A stretch of 64,000 nucleotides of DNA from Calonectria ilicicola. Taxonomy: Eukaryota > Ascomycota > Sordariomycetes > Hypocreales > Nectriaceae. Of this stretch, positions 1-10,828 are shown piece by piece (the stretch's first letter is position 1; every line of letters begins with the position of its first letter). The notes below the pieces were generated by a model that made no database searches, had not been told where the DNA came from, and saw only the letters and a program-made list of their open reading frames with translations. The DNA is taken from NCBI GenBank assembly GCA_020809705.1, contig CP085830.1, positions 2,170,001-2,234,000 on the forward strand, written 5' to 3'. A program made the position numbers and the translations under genes.

Positions 1-167
1 TAGGCTGCTCATCACCACGCCCACAAGCGCCGAGGGCCTCTTGGACATTACACGCGCACAGTTCTGTACAAGTCCACGCTTAAACACGTAGCTCTTGGAC
101 TATCTGTCTGTCATTCCGTCTCGACCACACGTTGGTTTGGGTTGGACGTGCCGACTCGACAGCAAAG
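1..167. other. 5' flank of ES2, start of window
   Basis: This stretch holds no gene. It is the 5' flank and probable leader of the ES2 gene. An in-frame TTG lies at 132, but the first in-frame ATG is at 168, so nothing upstream of 168 is called coding. Confidence 0.6.
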
Positions 168-1520
168 ATGGATCCGTCACAGCCAAGCACCTCGAATGCG
201 CTGGTTCGCAAGAGGGTCGATACAGACTTGATGCCACCACCCCCACCAGCCAAGAAAATCAAACGCCCCAAGGAAGTTCTAGATGAGGATACATATACAG
301 ATACCCTCTCTCACATCATCGCCCGCGACTTCTTCCCTGGCTTGTTAGAAACAGAAACACAGCAAGAGTACCTTGATGCCCTTGATTCAAAAGATGCCGC
401 CTGGATCTCAAGTGCTGGTCGAAGGTTGCAGCAAGTCATGACCCCAGGGCGCCGGGCGCCTTCTCAGACACCCTCAAGATCTTTTATTAATGGCGACAAG
501 ACACCATCGGCCTATGGCGCAGACACGCCGGCCTCCTTCACATCCGCTACCCCAGCACAGCGGCCGCGTCTCGACGCAAATATGAGTTTAACCAATTTCC
601 AGCAGACATATACCAGCGAGGATAATGAAAGCTTTTATAAACTTGTTGACAAGCAAAACCAGAAAAAGGCTGAAAAGTACGGATGGCTCTGGCGTGGCAA
701 CAAACTTCCCTCCAAACAAATGATCAAGCAAAAGGAAATTGAAGACAAGTTAAAACAGAAACGAAGTCTTGTGGATGACGGCCACAAGCGTGACCGGCTA
801 GCAATCAAGGACAAGGATGACCGCCCAGCACGGCCAGACACTTGGGATGCCAAGCCCAGGAACAACCTCATGTTTGAGCCGGAGGGTGTCGAAGATGGGG
901 TAGTCACAGTTTCCCAGAAGGCTGAGGATGCTTCAAAAATGGCTCCTAAATCAATTGCATACGAAAACACCAGAATGCCCCAGCCTCACATACCAGCAAG
1001 GCCGCCATCTCCGACAATGTCTGCGGTGCGTGACGCGATTGCAGGCAGGCCTCGACGTGAGGACCAGAGTTCCAGCGTTGCAGGAGGTGGAGAGACACCA
1101 AGAATCAATGGATATGCTTTTGTTGATGATGAGGATGACGAACCCGAACCAGCTGCCCCCATCCCAATTATCAACCTTGGGCCTGGTGACGCTTCCACCA
1201 ATCCTTTCAAATTACAAGAACAACGAAAACGAGAAAGCTTACATGAGCGTATGGTGGACAAAATAGCCAAGTCAAAGAAGGAATCGACGAGGAATGGCCT
1301 GACGGGCAAGGTCGACAAAACACCAGTGCCGAAATTCCCAAGTAGTCCACGAGTCTCGGGAGGGTTAACTCCTGCGGCCCAAAGACTCTGGAGCAAAATC
1401 GGCACCCCTGGAAAAGGATCACCAGAAAATTCGTTTGGGCAATCGACTCCTATGAAACCCAGAGGCTCGCTTTTGAGATCTGTAAGTAGAGCGAGCTCAA
1501 CCGCAGGATCAAAACGATAA
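168..1520 (+). CDS. ES2/DGCR14 family nuclear splicing-associated protein (Bis1-like)
   Basis: This is an intronless gene of 450 residues starting at the first in-frame ATG. Near the N-terminus (about residues 30-60) is the ES2 signature: a Lys/Pro-rich stretch, then VLDEDTYTDTLSHII and RDFFP. A second conserved block follows at about 140-190 (SLTNFQQTYTSEDNESF, then EKYGWLW). The C-terminal block LTPAAQRLWSKIG with TP-rich motifs is also typical. Family members are nuclear and associate with the spliceosomal C complex; the fission yeast homologue is Bis1. The linkers are Ser/Pro/Thr-rich and probably disordered. Identification rests on recalled family motifs and on the full-length architecture. 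I see no truncation. Confidence 0.88.
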   Translation: MDPSQPSTSNALVRKRVDTDLMPPPPPAKKIKRPKEVLDEDTYTDTLSHIIARDFFPGLLETETQQEYLDALDSKDAAWISSAGRRLQQVMTPGRRAPSQTPSRSFINGDKTPSAYGADTPASFTSATPAQRPRLDANMSLTNFQQTYTSEDNESFYKLVDKQNQKKAEKYGWLWRGNKLPSKQMIKQKEIEDKLKQKRSLVDDGHKRDRLAIKDKDDRPARPDTWDAKPRNNLMFEPEGVEDGVVTVSQKAEDASKMAPKSIAYENTRMPQPHIPARPPSPTMSAVRDAIAGRPRREDQSSSVAGGGETPRINGYAFVDDEDDEPEPAAPIPIINLGPGDASTNPFKLQEQRKRESLHERMVDKIAKSKKESTRNGLTGKVDKTPVPKFPSSPRVSGGLTPAAQRLWSKIGTPGKGSPENSFGQSTPMKPRGSLLRSVSRASSTAGSKR

Positions 1521-3321
1521 AGCGGGAATTATATCTGTACGAATCATAGACCAATTTAAGGAATAATGTTATAATTTAGATAGAATGTAAGTTTCAACCC
1601 AGGTGGGTTTGGCAGGTTCAATCTCCTAGGTTACATACTACCACCAACAAGAATAATATAGGACCAAATACCTTGCAATACGTGAACAGCTTGTGACGAA
1701 GTATATGCGCCTAGATAGATACAGATGAATGAGCCAACCGGAACAAGAAACTCGGAGAGTAGAAATTTCACCCTCTAATTTTTCATTTGAGTACTTTTTG
1801 ACCTTGGTATAATTTATCATTTAGTTTCATTGTGATAGATAGGTGCAGGGTACGCGACTAAGCAAATCAGCATTACAGAGATGGTTCAAGCCAGAGAGGA
1901 GGAAGTCATAGTTTGTGATGCTATTCAAAAATTTTAATTTTTACATGTATGGTCATCGTCACCACTCTTCCAACATGGAAGGATTTGTTTTTAGACACTA
2001 TACTGGAGGTGAGTCTACAGGTGGGTGTCGAAAAAAATACGAAGATATTCTAATATTTCTTAACGCATAGCTGTAATAATCGATCTAGTATATAAATCTA
2101 CCGTTCTTCTCTTTAAAACGCTAAGGTCTTATTAAGAAAATAACCAAGTTAAAGTAATAACGGGAAATCTTTATTACTAAGTTCAAGTTTATACCTAAAT
2201 TGCGCCTCATTCTTGGGAACTCCATGCTAAAAAAACGAGATGCCTAATGTATTTCCGCTAATAGAATCATCTTTAACTAGCAATACTTTAAATCTTACAC
2301 TATGAACAATACAATTGCCAAGCACTAAATTGCGCAGAAAAAACCCACATGGGAACCTCTTGTGTTGTATGCTGCGAACCACGTCCTGTATGAGGGAATA
2401 AAGACGGTTGCCATGCGGCATTATGGAAAGGTTGCGAGAATAAGGCGGCTATCTAATTGACAAGCGATGGAACCCTACGACACAACCACAGGTGACGTAG
2501 ATTCCAGGTACATAAATGTGTAAGCCCAATTCATCCCCGTGATGCGACGTGATCCCATCCTTCTTTGCACGAGCAGCTCTTGATTCGTGGTCTTTTTTAG
2601 AATGGATCCACATGCAAGGAAATCCTGCTGCTAGCAATGGACCAGATTGACTATCCGCTTCAGCTATGACAGGAAATGATATACGTTTACAGGGTTTGGG
2701 TACATGAGAAATTTAGGCTGGCGACCCATGCAATATCCAGATGGATTGAGGAGCGGGGCTGGAGAATAGCCACTGCCATGAGCCAAGTTCCATGACTAGA
2801 TAGGACAAGGGCATCATTCAGAATATAGAACCACAAAAATCATCAGAAATTGAAAGTATCTAAGCCTCCACTAACGCGGCAACCACTGTGGTAAAGTTCA
2901 ACCTCCTTCATGCTATACAACAAATCCATAGCTCTCTTACTCGAATGTTACTAAGCCTAATAATTTTGCCTGACGACATTTCCAAGGTCGTCCGTCAGAA
3001 GAGCAATTGGCGTAAAACCTAACATTATCAGCAACAAAAAATAATAAATACCAAAAACCCCCATGAAAATGGAAATTGGAGAATGGGGAAATGATTTGGG
3101 TTGAGAATGCAGACATGGGATGGTTATGGGGTGTAGTTGACCGTTGTATCCCCCTTTAGTTGCATATCAGATCAAGTCAATCATGGCAACTTTTTGGCAG
3201 CAAATCCGAATGGAACCACCAGCGACCAAACCTCTCCTAGTCTACAACGCCAGCTCGCCAATCTATAATCCCTCGTCGATGCGTGCACCGTCATTCGAGG
3301 CCGTGTAGCACGCCTTACCCA
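1521..3321. other. A+T-rich intergenic region between ES2 and COQ8
   Basis: About 1.8 kb without a supportable gene. From about 1,530 to 3,180 it is visibly richer in A+T than the surrounding genes and has many short A and T runs. No open frame exceeds about 65 codons, and I recognise no coding relic or repeat end. The last few hundred bases must contain the COQ8 promoter. A sequence at 1,611-1,622 resembles a tRNA B box but has no tRNA around it. Confidence 0.6.
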
Positions 3322-5511
3322 ATGAGGTTCATCGATCTTGCCATTGACCTCGGAGCGGTCCTCAATGCCTCCCGGTCCGTCGCCGCTAAGCATGTCGCTT
3401 TGAGGAGCTGCCAGCTCGACGCATACAGCCGCACGGCCAGTGTCGGCGCTGTGCTTCGAAAAAGAGCTGCACAAAAGGCTTCACAGACCGAGAACGTGGA
3501 GGAGGAGGGCCAATCGACCCCAGAGGAGCAAGATTTGAGCAACGAGTCCACTCTCCAACGAGATGCGCCGATATCGCGGGGACAGGAGCGTGCGCCTGAG
3601 CAGCCACAAAAGTATGAAGAACAGAGCACAAGAGCACATGACCTAAAACTGGATCCGAAAATTGAGGATGCTCAGGCAAGGAGAGAGGCCTTTGCCAAAG
3701 CCGTATCCAACTTGAGGGCTGGTCAGACGAAGGAGGATCCTGATCTACCCACTGGTGTTGACGTCAACATATTCCACACCACCCATGGATCCAAGATCTT
3801 GGATTCGGTTAGGAAGCAGAGAAAGCTTTCTCCTGGAAGTTATGGCCCATTAAACGGAGGTGTCGCCAAGGAACATCCCATGCGCTATTGGCCCAACCCG
3901 CCTCCCATCCAACCAGAGGAAAGCTTTGTGCAGGCTCCTGAACCTGAGAAGCTCACGGTGAAGCCTGAGGAACCAAAGGTAAACCCCAGAGAGCCAGAAG
4001 TAAAGCCTCAAGAGCCGGAGGTGAAGCCTGAGACAGAACCTGCGGTAGAGGAGCCTGTCTTGACAAAGCCATCAATAAGCAGCTCCGTAAAACAGGAAGC
4101 TACGATGGCCAAGGAGCCTAGTGTTCCAGCTCCAGAGCTACTAAACGACAACCCTCTGCATCGGCCGACTTCTGTTCACGCCCTCCGCGAGTCGGCAGTT
4201 CCCTCTTCCCGCATCAGTCGCATCTGGAACTATGGTGGTCTCGCTGCCGGCATGCTGGGCGGCGCCATGACAGAGAGCGTAAGCCGAGCCTTTGGTGGCG
4301 GCGGCTCCGGATCTGTCTTGCTCAGCGGTGCCAATATGGAACGTCTAGTTGCCAAACTTTCACGCATGCGTGGTGCTGCGCTCAAAATCGGACAGATGTT
4401 GAGCTTCCAAGATACAAAGATGCTGCCAGGTCCTATCCAGGAGGTGCTGCAGCGTGTTCAGGATCGTGCTGACTACATGCCCGCCTGGCAGCGCGACAAG
4501 GTGCTCTCCGCCAACCTTGGGCCGGAATGGCGAGAGCTATTTAGTGAGTTTGAGGAGAAGCCCATTGCCGCCGCTTCTATTGGCCAGGTTCACAAGGCCG
4601 TTCTCAAATCCACCGGCACACGTGTTGCCGTCAAGATCCAATTTCCTGGCGTTGCCGACTCCATCAACTCAGATCTCGACAACCTCAGTATTCTCCTCAC
4701 AGCCACCAAACTTCTCCCCAAGGGTCTCTACCTGAACAAGACCATTGACAACGCCCGCCTCGAGCTTGGCTGGGAATGTGATTACACGCGTGAGGCAGAG
4801 TGTGCTACTCGTTACAAGGAGCTCCTCGGCGGCAATGACAGCATCTTCTCGGTCCCGACCGTATATCCTGAGGCCTCGGGTAAGCAAGTTCTGACCATGG
4901 ACTGGATGGACGGTGTTGGTGTAACCCGCATTAAGTCCTTTAACCAAGAACAGCGGGATTGGATCGGCACTCAGATCCTGCGCCTCTGTCTCCGCGAGAT
5001 TACCGAGTTCAAGTTTATGCAGACGGATCCTAACTGGACAAACTTCCTTTACAACGAGGCCACTGAGAAGCTTGAGCTGCTCGACTTTGGTGCCTCTCGC
5101 GAGTACCCAGAAAAGTTTGTGAAGCAGTACGTCCAGCTGCTTCAGGCTGCCTCACGCGGTGACAAGGCTACTGTCAAGTCACTCTCTGAGAGTCTGGGCT
5201 ACCTTACTGGACATGAAAGCAAGATCATGCTCGAGGCCCACACCCAGTCGGTGCTCACGCTCGCCGAGCCCTTCCTTGCCTCTGCTCCTGAAGTCTACGA
5301 CTTTAAGGACCAGACGATCACTGAGCGTGTCAAGTCCTTCATCCCTGTCATGTTAAACGAGCGACTGGCCCCTCCACCTGAGGAGACCTACAGTCTTCAC
5401 CGCAAGCTCAGCGGCGCATTCCTACTGTGTGCTCGTCTGGGTAGCAAGGTGCGCTGTCGCGAAATGTTTGAGGACAGCCTAAGACAGACGGGCTACCTTG
5501 AGGAAAACTAA
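3322..5511 (+). CDS. COQ8: COQ8/ADCK3-type atypical kinase-ATPase of coenzyme Q biosynthesis (mitochondrial)
   Basis: Intronless, 729 residues from ATG 3322. The frame is open upstream only through a GTG at 3283, so 3322 is preferred. The UbiB/ABC1 core is complete. It has the KxGQ motif (K355-Q358), the family-specific A-rich loop AAAS (A416-S419), the invariant lysine in VAVK (K438), the catalytic-loop DPNWTNF (D569) and the metal-binding LLDFGA (D588). COQ8 proteins work in the mitochondrial matrix at the inner membrane and support the coenzyme Q synthesis complex. Residues 1 to about 300 are a long low-complexity extension with a basic start, consistent with a presequence. It contains an imperfect Pro-Glu-Lys repeat at about 3,945-4,060. 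The gene converges on RRP36, about 300 bp away. Confidence 0.93.
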   Translation: MRFIDLAIDLGAVLNASRSVAAKHVALRSCQLDAYSRTASVGAVLRKRAAQKASQTENVEEEGQSTPEEQDLSNESTLQRDAPISRGQERAPEQPQKYEEQSTRAHDLKLDPKIEDAQARREAFAKAVSNLRAGQTKEDPDLPTGVDVNIFHTTHGSKILDSVRKQRKLSPGSYGPLNGGVAKEHPMRYWPNPPPIQPEESFVQAPEPEKLTVKPEEPKVNPREPEVKPQEPEVKPETEPAVEEPVLTKPSISSSVKQEATMAKEPSVPAPELLNDNPLHRPTSVHALRESAVPSSRISRIWNYGGLAAGMLGGAMTESVSRAFGGGGSGSVLLSGANMERLVAKLSRMRGAALKIGQMLSFQDTKMLPGPIQEVLQRVQDRADYMPAWQRDKVLSANLGPEWRELFSEFEEKPIAAASIGQVHKAVLKSTGTRVAVKIQFPGVADSINSDLDNLSILLTATKLLPKGLYLNKTIDNARLELGWECDYTREAECATRYKELLGGNDSIFSVPTVYPEASGKQVLTMDWMDGVGVTRIKSFNQEQRDWIGTQILRLCLREITEFKFMQTDPNWTNFLYNEATEKLELLDFGASREYPEKFVKQYVQLLQAASRGDKATVKSLSESLGYLTGHESKIMLEAHTQSVLTLAEPFLASAPEVYDFKDQTITERVKSFIPVMLNERLAPPPEETYSLHRKLSGAFLLCARLGSKVRCREMFEDSLRQTGYLEEN

Positions 5512-5809
5512 GGTCCGAAAGAGAAGGGGGGGGAAACGACGAATGAAGAAACGGAAAAGTACAAGCCGGCAACTCTACTTTACTTTTGTGTACGATTATG
5601 TATAATATATTTACCAAGTCTATGCGTCCACTAGCATATAGCATCAAAACCAGGTTCGGCGGGGTATATGTAATATCATAGAATAAAAAAATACGGTTGG
5701 TTAGGATGTGCACAATAATCATGGCTCTCTTCCAAGCACAAATAGGCCGGTGAGCTGGTCATCGTAGAAACAAAGAAACCTTCTTGGATAGCGTCGTAAA
5801 TATCCTTTT

Positions 5810-6833
5810 TCAACCGCGAGACCTGCGCTGTAGGTAATCCAGCTCCTTCTTTTCCTTGCCCGCGACCTTCTTGCGTTTCCGCTCGATGGCACGGTCGACC
5901 TGGCCCTTGCTCATGCCAGCAAAGCGATCCATGAGAACCATCTTCTTCTGCTCGCTCTTCTTGAGGTAGAAGGGCGTCTTTCCCTGGGCGACCAGGTCCT
6001 TCTCGCGCTGGCGGTGCTCGCGCAGCAGGTTGTCGGCCTCCTCCTTGCGCAAGCGGGCCTTCTTCTTGGACTCCATTGACAGCAGCTGGCGCTTGAGCGA
6101 CTCCTTGGCGGCCTCGTTCTTTGTCTTCTTGATCTGCGCACGCAGGTCGGCCATTTCCTTGTCACGGTACTCATCCAGGAAGGCATAGTTCTTATTGGCC
6201 TTTTCCTCGTCCAGCCGACCGACTAGGGGATCGAAGCGGGGGTCGCGGAACTGGCGCCGGTTGTCGGGAAGGATTTCACGGCGCCGGGAGACAGGCTTCT
6301 TGGATGTCTGCTCTTGGGGCGCGTGCTTGGATGTGCGCTTGGGTTTGGGGTCGTCTTTGGAGGGGCGGGTGGAGGGTTTGGGTACGGCGGGTTTGCGGTC
6401 ATGGTCGTTGGAGGAGGAGTCGGCCGGTGTAGGCGTGGATTTTGATTTGCGCTTGGAGGGAGGGAGAGAAGATTGGGCCTTTGCGAGAGCGCCGAAGGAG
6501 ATAGAAGAGAGGTCTACCTTTGGTACAGCTTCTTCTTCTTCCTAGATGAACTAGTTAGCAATGGAATGTTGACAATGGCATCATGGTCGAACAAACATCA
6601 GATTCTTGGTCGGAACCGGATTGAGCCTCAGAGTCATCTTGTTCATCTTCCTCCTCGTCTTCGTCTTCGTCTTCATCATCGTGGTCACGTCGTCGAGTTC
6701 CCTGCTCTTCCACCTCGTCATCTTCACTTGACGAATCCTGGCTGTCGTTGTGATCCATTTCCCAATCATCCTCTCGTCTGGGCCGCACTCGTCGCTGGAG
6801 GCCGCTGCCGCCAATCTTCCGTTTGAAAGCCAT
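5810..6833 (-). CDS. RRP36: rRNA biogenesis protein RRP36
   Basis: Two exons on the minus strand, 6833-6597 and 6541-5810, encode 322 residues. The 55-nt intron has donor GTTTGT, branch CTAAC and acceptor TAG. The N-terminus (MAFKRKIGG, then LQRRVRPRRE) and a long acidic Asp/Glu tract are typical of the family. The second exon holds the conserved block ISFGALAKAQ, then RDPRFDPL, followed by a highly charged Lys/Arg/Glu helix that ends in RRSRG. RRP36 is a nucleolar component of early 90S pre-ribosomes, needed for cleavages leading to 18S rRNA. The gene is convergent with COQ8 and divergent from the HAD-family gene at 7157, from which it is separated by 323 bp. Confidence 0.92.
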
Positions 6834-7156
6834 ACTTCAATAGAAGTGTGTTGCGTTGAGCTTGCTTTGGGTATGTTGATCGAGACCCAGCTCCAACATA
6901 AAGCGGTCCGTCATGATACATTTTTTTCGCCCTCCCCACCGATAAGCCCACAGCGAAATCTTATCGAAAATCCCGATACTTGCATACCACCAGTTTATGC
7001 AGGGGTCCTTTGGCCGATCCGCTTCATCACTAGCTAGAACCCGGTACCACAGGCGGCGGAAAAGCAAACTTGGAGAGACCGCGGGTGAACACATATAGGA
7101 AAAAAAAAAAGAGAGCAAAGACCAAAAAAAAAAATTTATTGACTTCTTGAACTTTC
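6834..7156. promoter_or_regulatory. divergent promoter RRP36 / HAD-family gene
   Basis: This 323-bp spacer separates two start codons facing away from each other. Near the plus-strand gene it contains A-rich tracts at about 7,100-7,111 and 7,124-7,134. Such poly(dA:dT) runs often exclude nucleosomes. No individual factor site is claimed. Confidence 0.55.
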
Positions 7157-8385
7157 ATGTCGCATACTCCAATGCCGGCTAGAATTAATCGCATAATCAG
7201 CCCACACTTCCCTAGGTTGCTGCGCGCTTCTTTTCTAACCTCTCCAAACCGTTTGATATCAACAACTGCTTCTCATCTTACTCTTCCGTCGCAATCGCAA
7301 CCAACATCACAACCGCCTACTTCGGAGTCACAGCACACTTCTACTTCGGAAACGCTCAATTCGACATTTATATACCCACCAGAACTACGCGCACCCGCAG
7401 AAATGTCCGATTACAAGCCTCCCTACAAAAGTCGCAAGAAGCGCCGGCAAGAAGCAGCCGCTCTGGAAGCCTCCTCCAGGAGAGCAGTCCAAATCGAAAC
7501 TCCAATCGCGAATGTCACGATCCCGGAGCCAATGTTTGGCTCACAAGTTCGAGATGTATCGGCCCCTCGGTGCGTTGCTCTCCCCTAACCCATTGCTGCT
7601 TGGCGACTAACTTGGTCTCCATTCCCAGACCACCGACCCAACCCGCTGCCATGTCGCAACCGACTCCCAAGAACAAGAACAAGTCCAAAGGATCCTCACC
7701 ACCTCCATCGGCTCCCAGCGCATCTTCTGGGGGCGTTCCCAACCCTACGCCGCAATACATTGCCCAGGCGCTGCTCAATCCGCAAACCCTCACTCAGCCA
7801 CGCCGCATCCTCATCATCATGGACCTCAACGGCACGCTGCTCCACAGACCAAACAAGCGCCGTCCTTTCAACTTCGTCCAACGCCCTCATGCCCGTGCCT
7901 TTCTCAACTACTGCCTCGAGACTTTCTATGTTGCCATCTGGTCTTCAGCCCGCCCCGAAAACGTCTCCAAGATGGTCGATCAGCTGCTGACACCTGCACA
8001 ACGCGACCGCTGCCTTCTGATATGGGCCCGCGATCGCTTCGGCCTCTCTCCTTCAGACTACGACTCCAAGGTCCAGGTCTACAAGCGACTGACAAGCGTG
8101 TGGTCCAATCCTCGTGTCATGGCCTCCCACCCTTCCGCTTCTGAAGGCAGCCGCTGGGATCAAACCAACACGGTTCTTGTCGACGACTCCTTTGAAAAGG
8201 CGCGCAGTGAGCCATTCAATGTACTTCAGCTTCCAGAATTTTCAGGACTGGCTACCGAGCAGCCTCATGTGTTACCACAAGTTCATGACTATCTCAACGC
8301 GCTCTCTCACCAATGCGACATCAGTCGCTTCATCCGGACCAGTCCCTTTCGCCTTGATCCAGGCTACAAACTGCTCTCCTCTTAA
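7157..8385 (+). CDS. FCP1/NIF-domain HAD-family phosphatase-like protein
   Basis: Exons 7157-7569 and 7629-8385 encode 389 residues; the 59-nt intron has donor GTGCGT, branch CTAAC and acceptor CAG. Residues 1 to about 40 are Arg/Ser/Leu-rich without acids and resemble a mitochondrial presequence. Residues 80-190 are basic, then Pro/Ser/Gln-rich. The FCP1 homology fold runs from about 195 to 375. It has the nucleophile motif DLNGT (D203), the IWSSARPENV block, and VLVDDS (D323/D324). The usual motif is DxDx(T/V), so the second Asp is Asn205 here. Ser/Thr phosphatase activity is therefore not assured. Further in-frame Met codons at 7403 (residue 83) and in the second exon could give shorter forms without the presequence. 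The substrate is unknown. Confidence 0.85.
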
Positions 8386-8821
8386 GCCAACCCATTCGAC
8401 AAGGGAGAAAGGAAGAAGATATAGCCCGAATGACGTGGTGCGGGGTTTACTTCAGTTCATTCACATAGTTAGCTGCCTGGCGAACAGCCTTGGTTCACGT
8501 TTACAAAGAGATACCCGAGGACCATCTGGCCTCACAAATAAATAGAGCCTGCTTCACCAAGTTCCCTTTATTAGGAACAATCCAACATTCACAATCAGCA
8601 TGATATTCACAGTCCAAGTGATTGTTTGCAGCAAAGTTCTGCGTTCGTGGTACGTTTATTCGTGAAAGCCGAAATTTTAGGGCATACGCACAACATGCCA
8701 CCCGTCCCAAAAGCCCATCTGGGCCATACCCATCATCATGATCCATTTTTTCCTCTCCCAATTCATATCTAACCGTTAAGCCATTATCATAATTCTCTTT
8801 GATGTCACGTTATGTACCAGT
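8386..8821. other. convergent 3' spacer
   Basis: This 436-bp spacer lies between the 3' ends of the HAD-family gene and the eEF1B-gamma gene. It presumably holds both 3' UTRs and poly(A) sites. I see no gene, repeat or structured RNA in it. Confidence 0.6.
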
Positions 8822-10428
8822 TTATTTGAAGACCTTGCCGTCAGCGTTGGGGAGCTCCTTGCCATCAACAACGATGCCCTTCTCCCAGCCCCAGGAGTCG
8901 TGGATGAACTGGCGGTCCTCCTCCTTGGTAGCGTCGAGCTTGGTGAAGGTGTAGCTCTCGTAGTCAGGAGCGACGTCGAAGACGGGCAGGTACTCCTGGC
9001 CACGGACGACGAAAGCACCCTGAATGACGGAGGCGTTGTTGGCACCGTAAACGGCACCGGTACCGAAGAGGTACTTGCGGGAGCCCTCCAGACGGTTGTT
9101 GAAGCCACCGATGAGGTTGTTGGACATGAAGACCTGGGTAAGCTCATCGTTGTACTTGTAGTCAACCTTCCACAGAGAGTACTCGCCCTCACCCTCGAAC
9201 TTGAAGTTGTCCCAGAACCACTTCATGGCCTCGTCGTGGTCCTTGATGTTGGAGTACTGTCGCTTCCACTCATCAATAGCAACGGAGGGCTTGGGGAGGG
9301 CCTCAATGGGGTGCTTGGGCTTGGACTCCTTGGGAGCCTCCTCCTCAGCCTCAGCGGCGGGGGCAGCAGCGGGAGCGGGGGCCTTCTCCTTCTTCTCCTT
9401 CTTGGGCTGCTCAGGCTTCTTAGGGGGAGTGTTGGTCAGAGCAGGAGTCTCAAGGAGCTCAATCTGCTCGGCAACGGAGGAGTAGATGGCCTGGGCACGG
9501 ATAGTGTTGAACCAACGAGTGACGTTGGGGTTCTCCTCACGCCACTGCTTGTCAAAGAAGTACTGGAAACCGCGCTGGGCAACACCGACGGCGAAGAGAT
9601 CGGCGAGGGTGATGCGCTCACCAACGAGGTAGGTGTTGTTGAGGAGGTGGGCCTCGACAACGCCGAAGGCCTTGAGGGTAGCCTTCTGGGCCTCGTCGAC
9701 GTTCTTCTTGTTGTACTGAACACGGCCGAGGAGAGGACCCATCCAGTCACCGAGGCCAGCGAGGACCTCGGAGTTGAAGAAAGAGAGCCACTTCAGGATG
9801 GAGGCATAGCTAGGGGGGACATGTCAGTTGTGCTATGAGTCATATGTGCGGCATATGCTACTTACTCCTGCTTGGTCTTGCCGAGGAGAGTGGTCTTCTC
9901 GTTCTGAGAGGCGACTATGGCGGGGTTAGCAAAAATGGCCCCACGAGTTTCAGGTAGCAATGAAAGCAAAAATGTGATGGATTTGCAGGGTCAGAAGTTA
10001 GGCTATATCCACAAATTGTTTTTTGAAAAAAAAATTCAGACAGGGATAACTGTATTGAAAAAGCTTGGTCATCATTCGCAAGGAGGGGGAGGTAATCGAG
10101 GTGAGAAAAAAAAATGCGATTTGCGCAAGGGAATATCACCTACAGTAAACAGCGATGGCAATGGCCTCAGAGAGGACGAAACCATCCTCGCCAACGAAGG
10201 CGGGGATCTTGCCAAGGCCGCTGGCCTTGAGGTGCTCAGCGGTAGCCTCGCCAGACTTGGCCTCAACGATGTTGAGCTCGAGCTCGTTCGCCTTGGCGAC
10301 GGCCTTGATACCGGTCGAGCGGGCGTTGCCCTGCGCACAGGAAAAAAACCAGTCAGTAAATGACGGACAGGCATGCGTCAGGGCACGAGCTGAAATACCT
10401 CGCGAGTGTAGAGAGTTCCGAAAGCCAT
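8822..10428 (-). CDS. translation elongation factor eEF1B gamma subunit
   Basis: Four minus-strand exons, 10428-10399, 10330-10144, 9914-9866 and 9809-8822, encode 417 residues, close to the usual length. The first exon encodes only MAFGTLYTRE. Residues 1 to about 215 form a glutathione-S-transferase-like domain, with SEAIAIAVY and later ERITLADL. An Ala/Glu/Lys/Pro linker follows. The C-terminal EF1G domain starts near PSVAIDEWKRQYSN and contains WDNFKFEGEGEYSLWK and a GWEKG ending. eEF1B-gamma is the structural subunit of the cytosolic nucleotide-exchange complex that recycles eEF1A. Codon choice is strongly C/G-ending, as expected for a highly expressed gene. The promoter is shared with mitochondrial uS9. 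Intron 2 (229 nt) is comparatively long and A-rich. Confidence 0.95.
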
Positions 10429-10828
10429 CTTGGTCTGTTGCTGGGCAGGCAGCGAGAACAGGTTTTCAAAGTGTGACGTGGAAGAGAAATGAAGGAGGGG
10501 GAATGAGATGAATTTTTTTACGTGGTGGGATATATGAACGGAATTGCATGCCCCGCGCTAAATTTTTTCTGCCTAAGCAACGGGCGGGCAACGTGGTGGC
10601 TTAACGTGTGGCGTTCGAGGGCGGTGAGAGCTTCCATTGTGGCGTCACAGCCCGGCCCAAAATTGGAGCAAAAAAACCGACGTATCAGCTCACGCATGTC
10701 TCCACGTGACCGCTGCGGAGTTTGGGTGCTGTGCATGATGAATTGAGGTGAAGTTTTTCTGGTCAGTTCGTGATCGTTGAGAGCCCGAATCTGCCAATTC
10801 GACGGGGCTACCTCGAAATTCCGCCACC
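10429..10828. promoter_or_regulatory. divergent promoter eEF1B-gamma / mitochondrial uS9
   Basis: This 400-bp spacer lies between two translation-related start codons that face away from each other. It contains the leaders of both genes. The uS9m start sits in a near-ideal context, with CCACC immediately before the ATG at 10829. I claim no factor-specific site. Confidence 0.55.

Noticed and set aside
1590..1640. tRNA-like B-box sequence
   Set aside because: The GGTTCAATC-like element has no matching acceptor stem, anticodon arm or A box at the right distance.
8900..9838. 312-codon plus-strand open frame
   Set aside because: It is antisense to the eEF1B-gamma exon. Its Leu/Val/Gly-rich translation is the shadow of strongly C/G-ending codons on the other strand.
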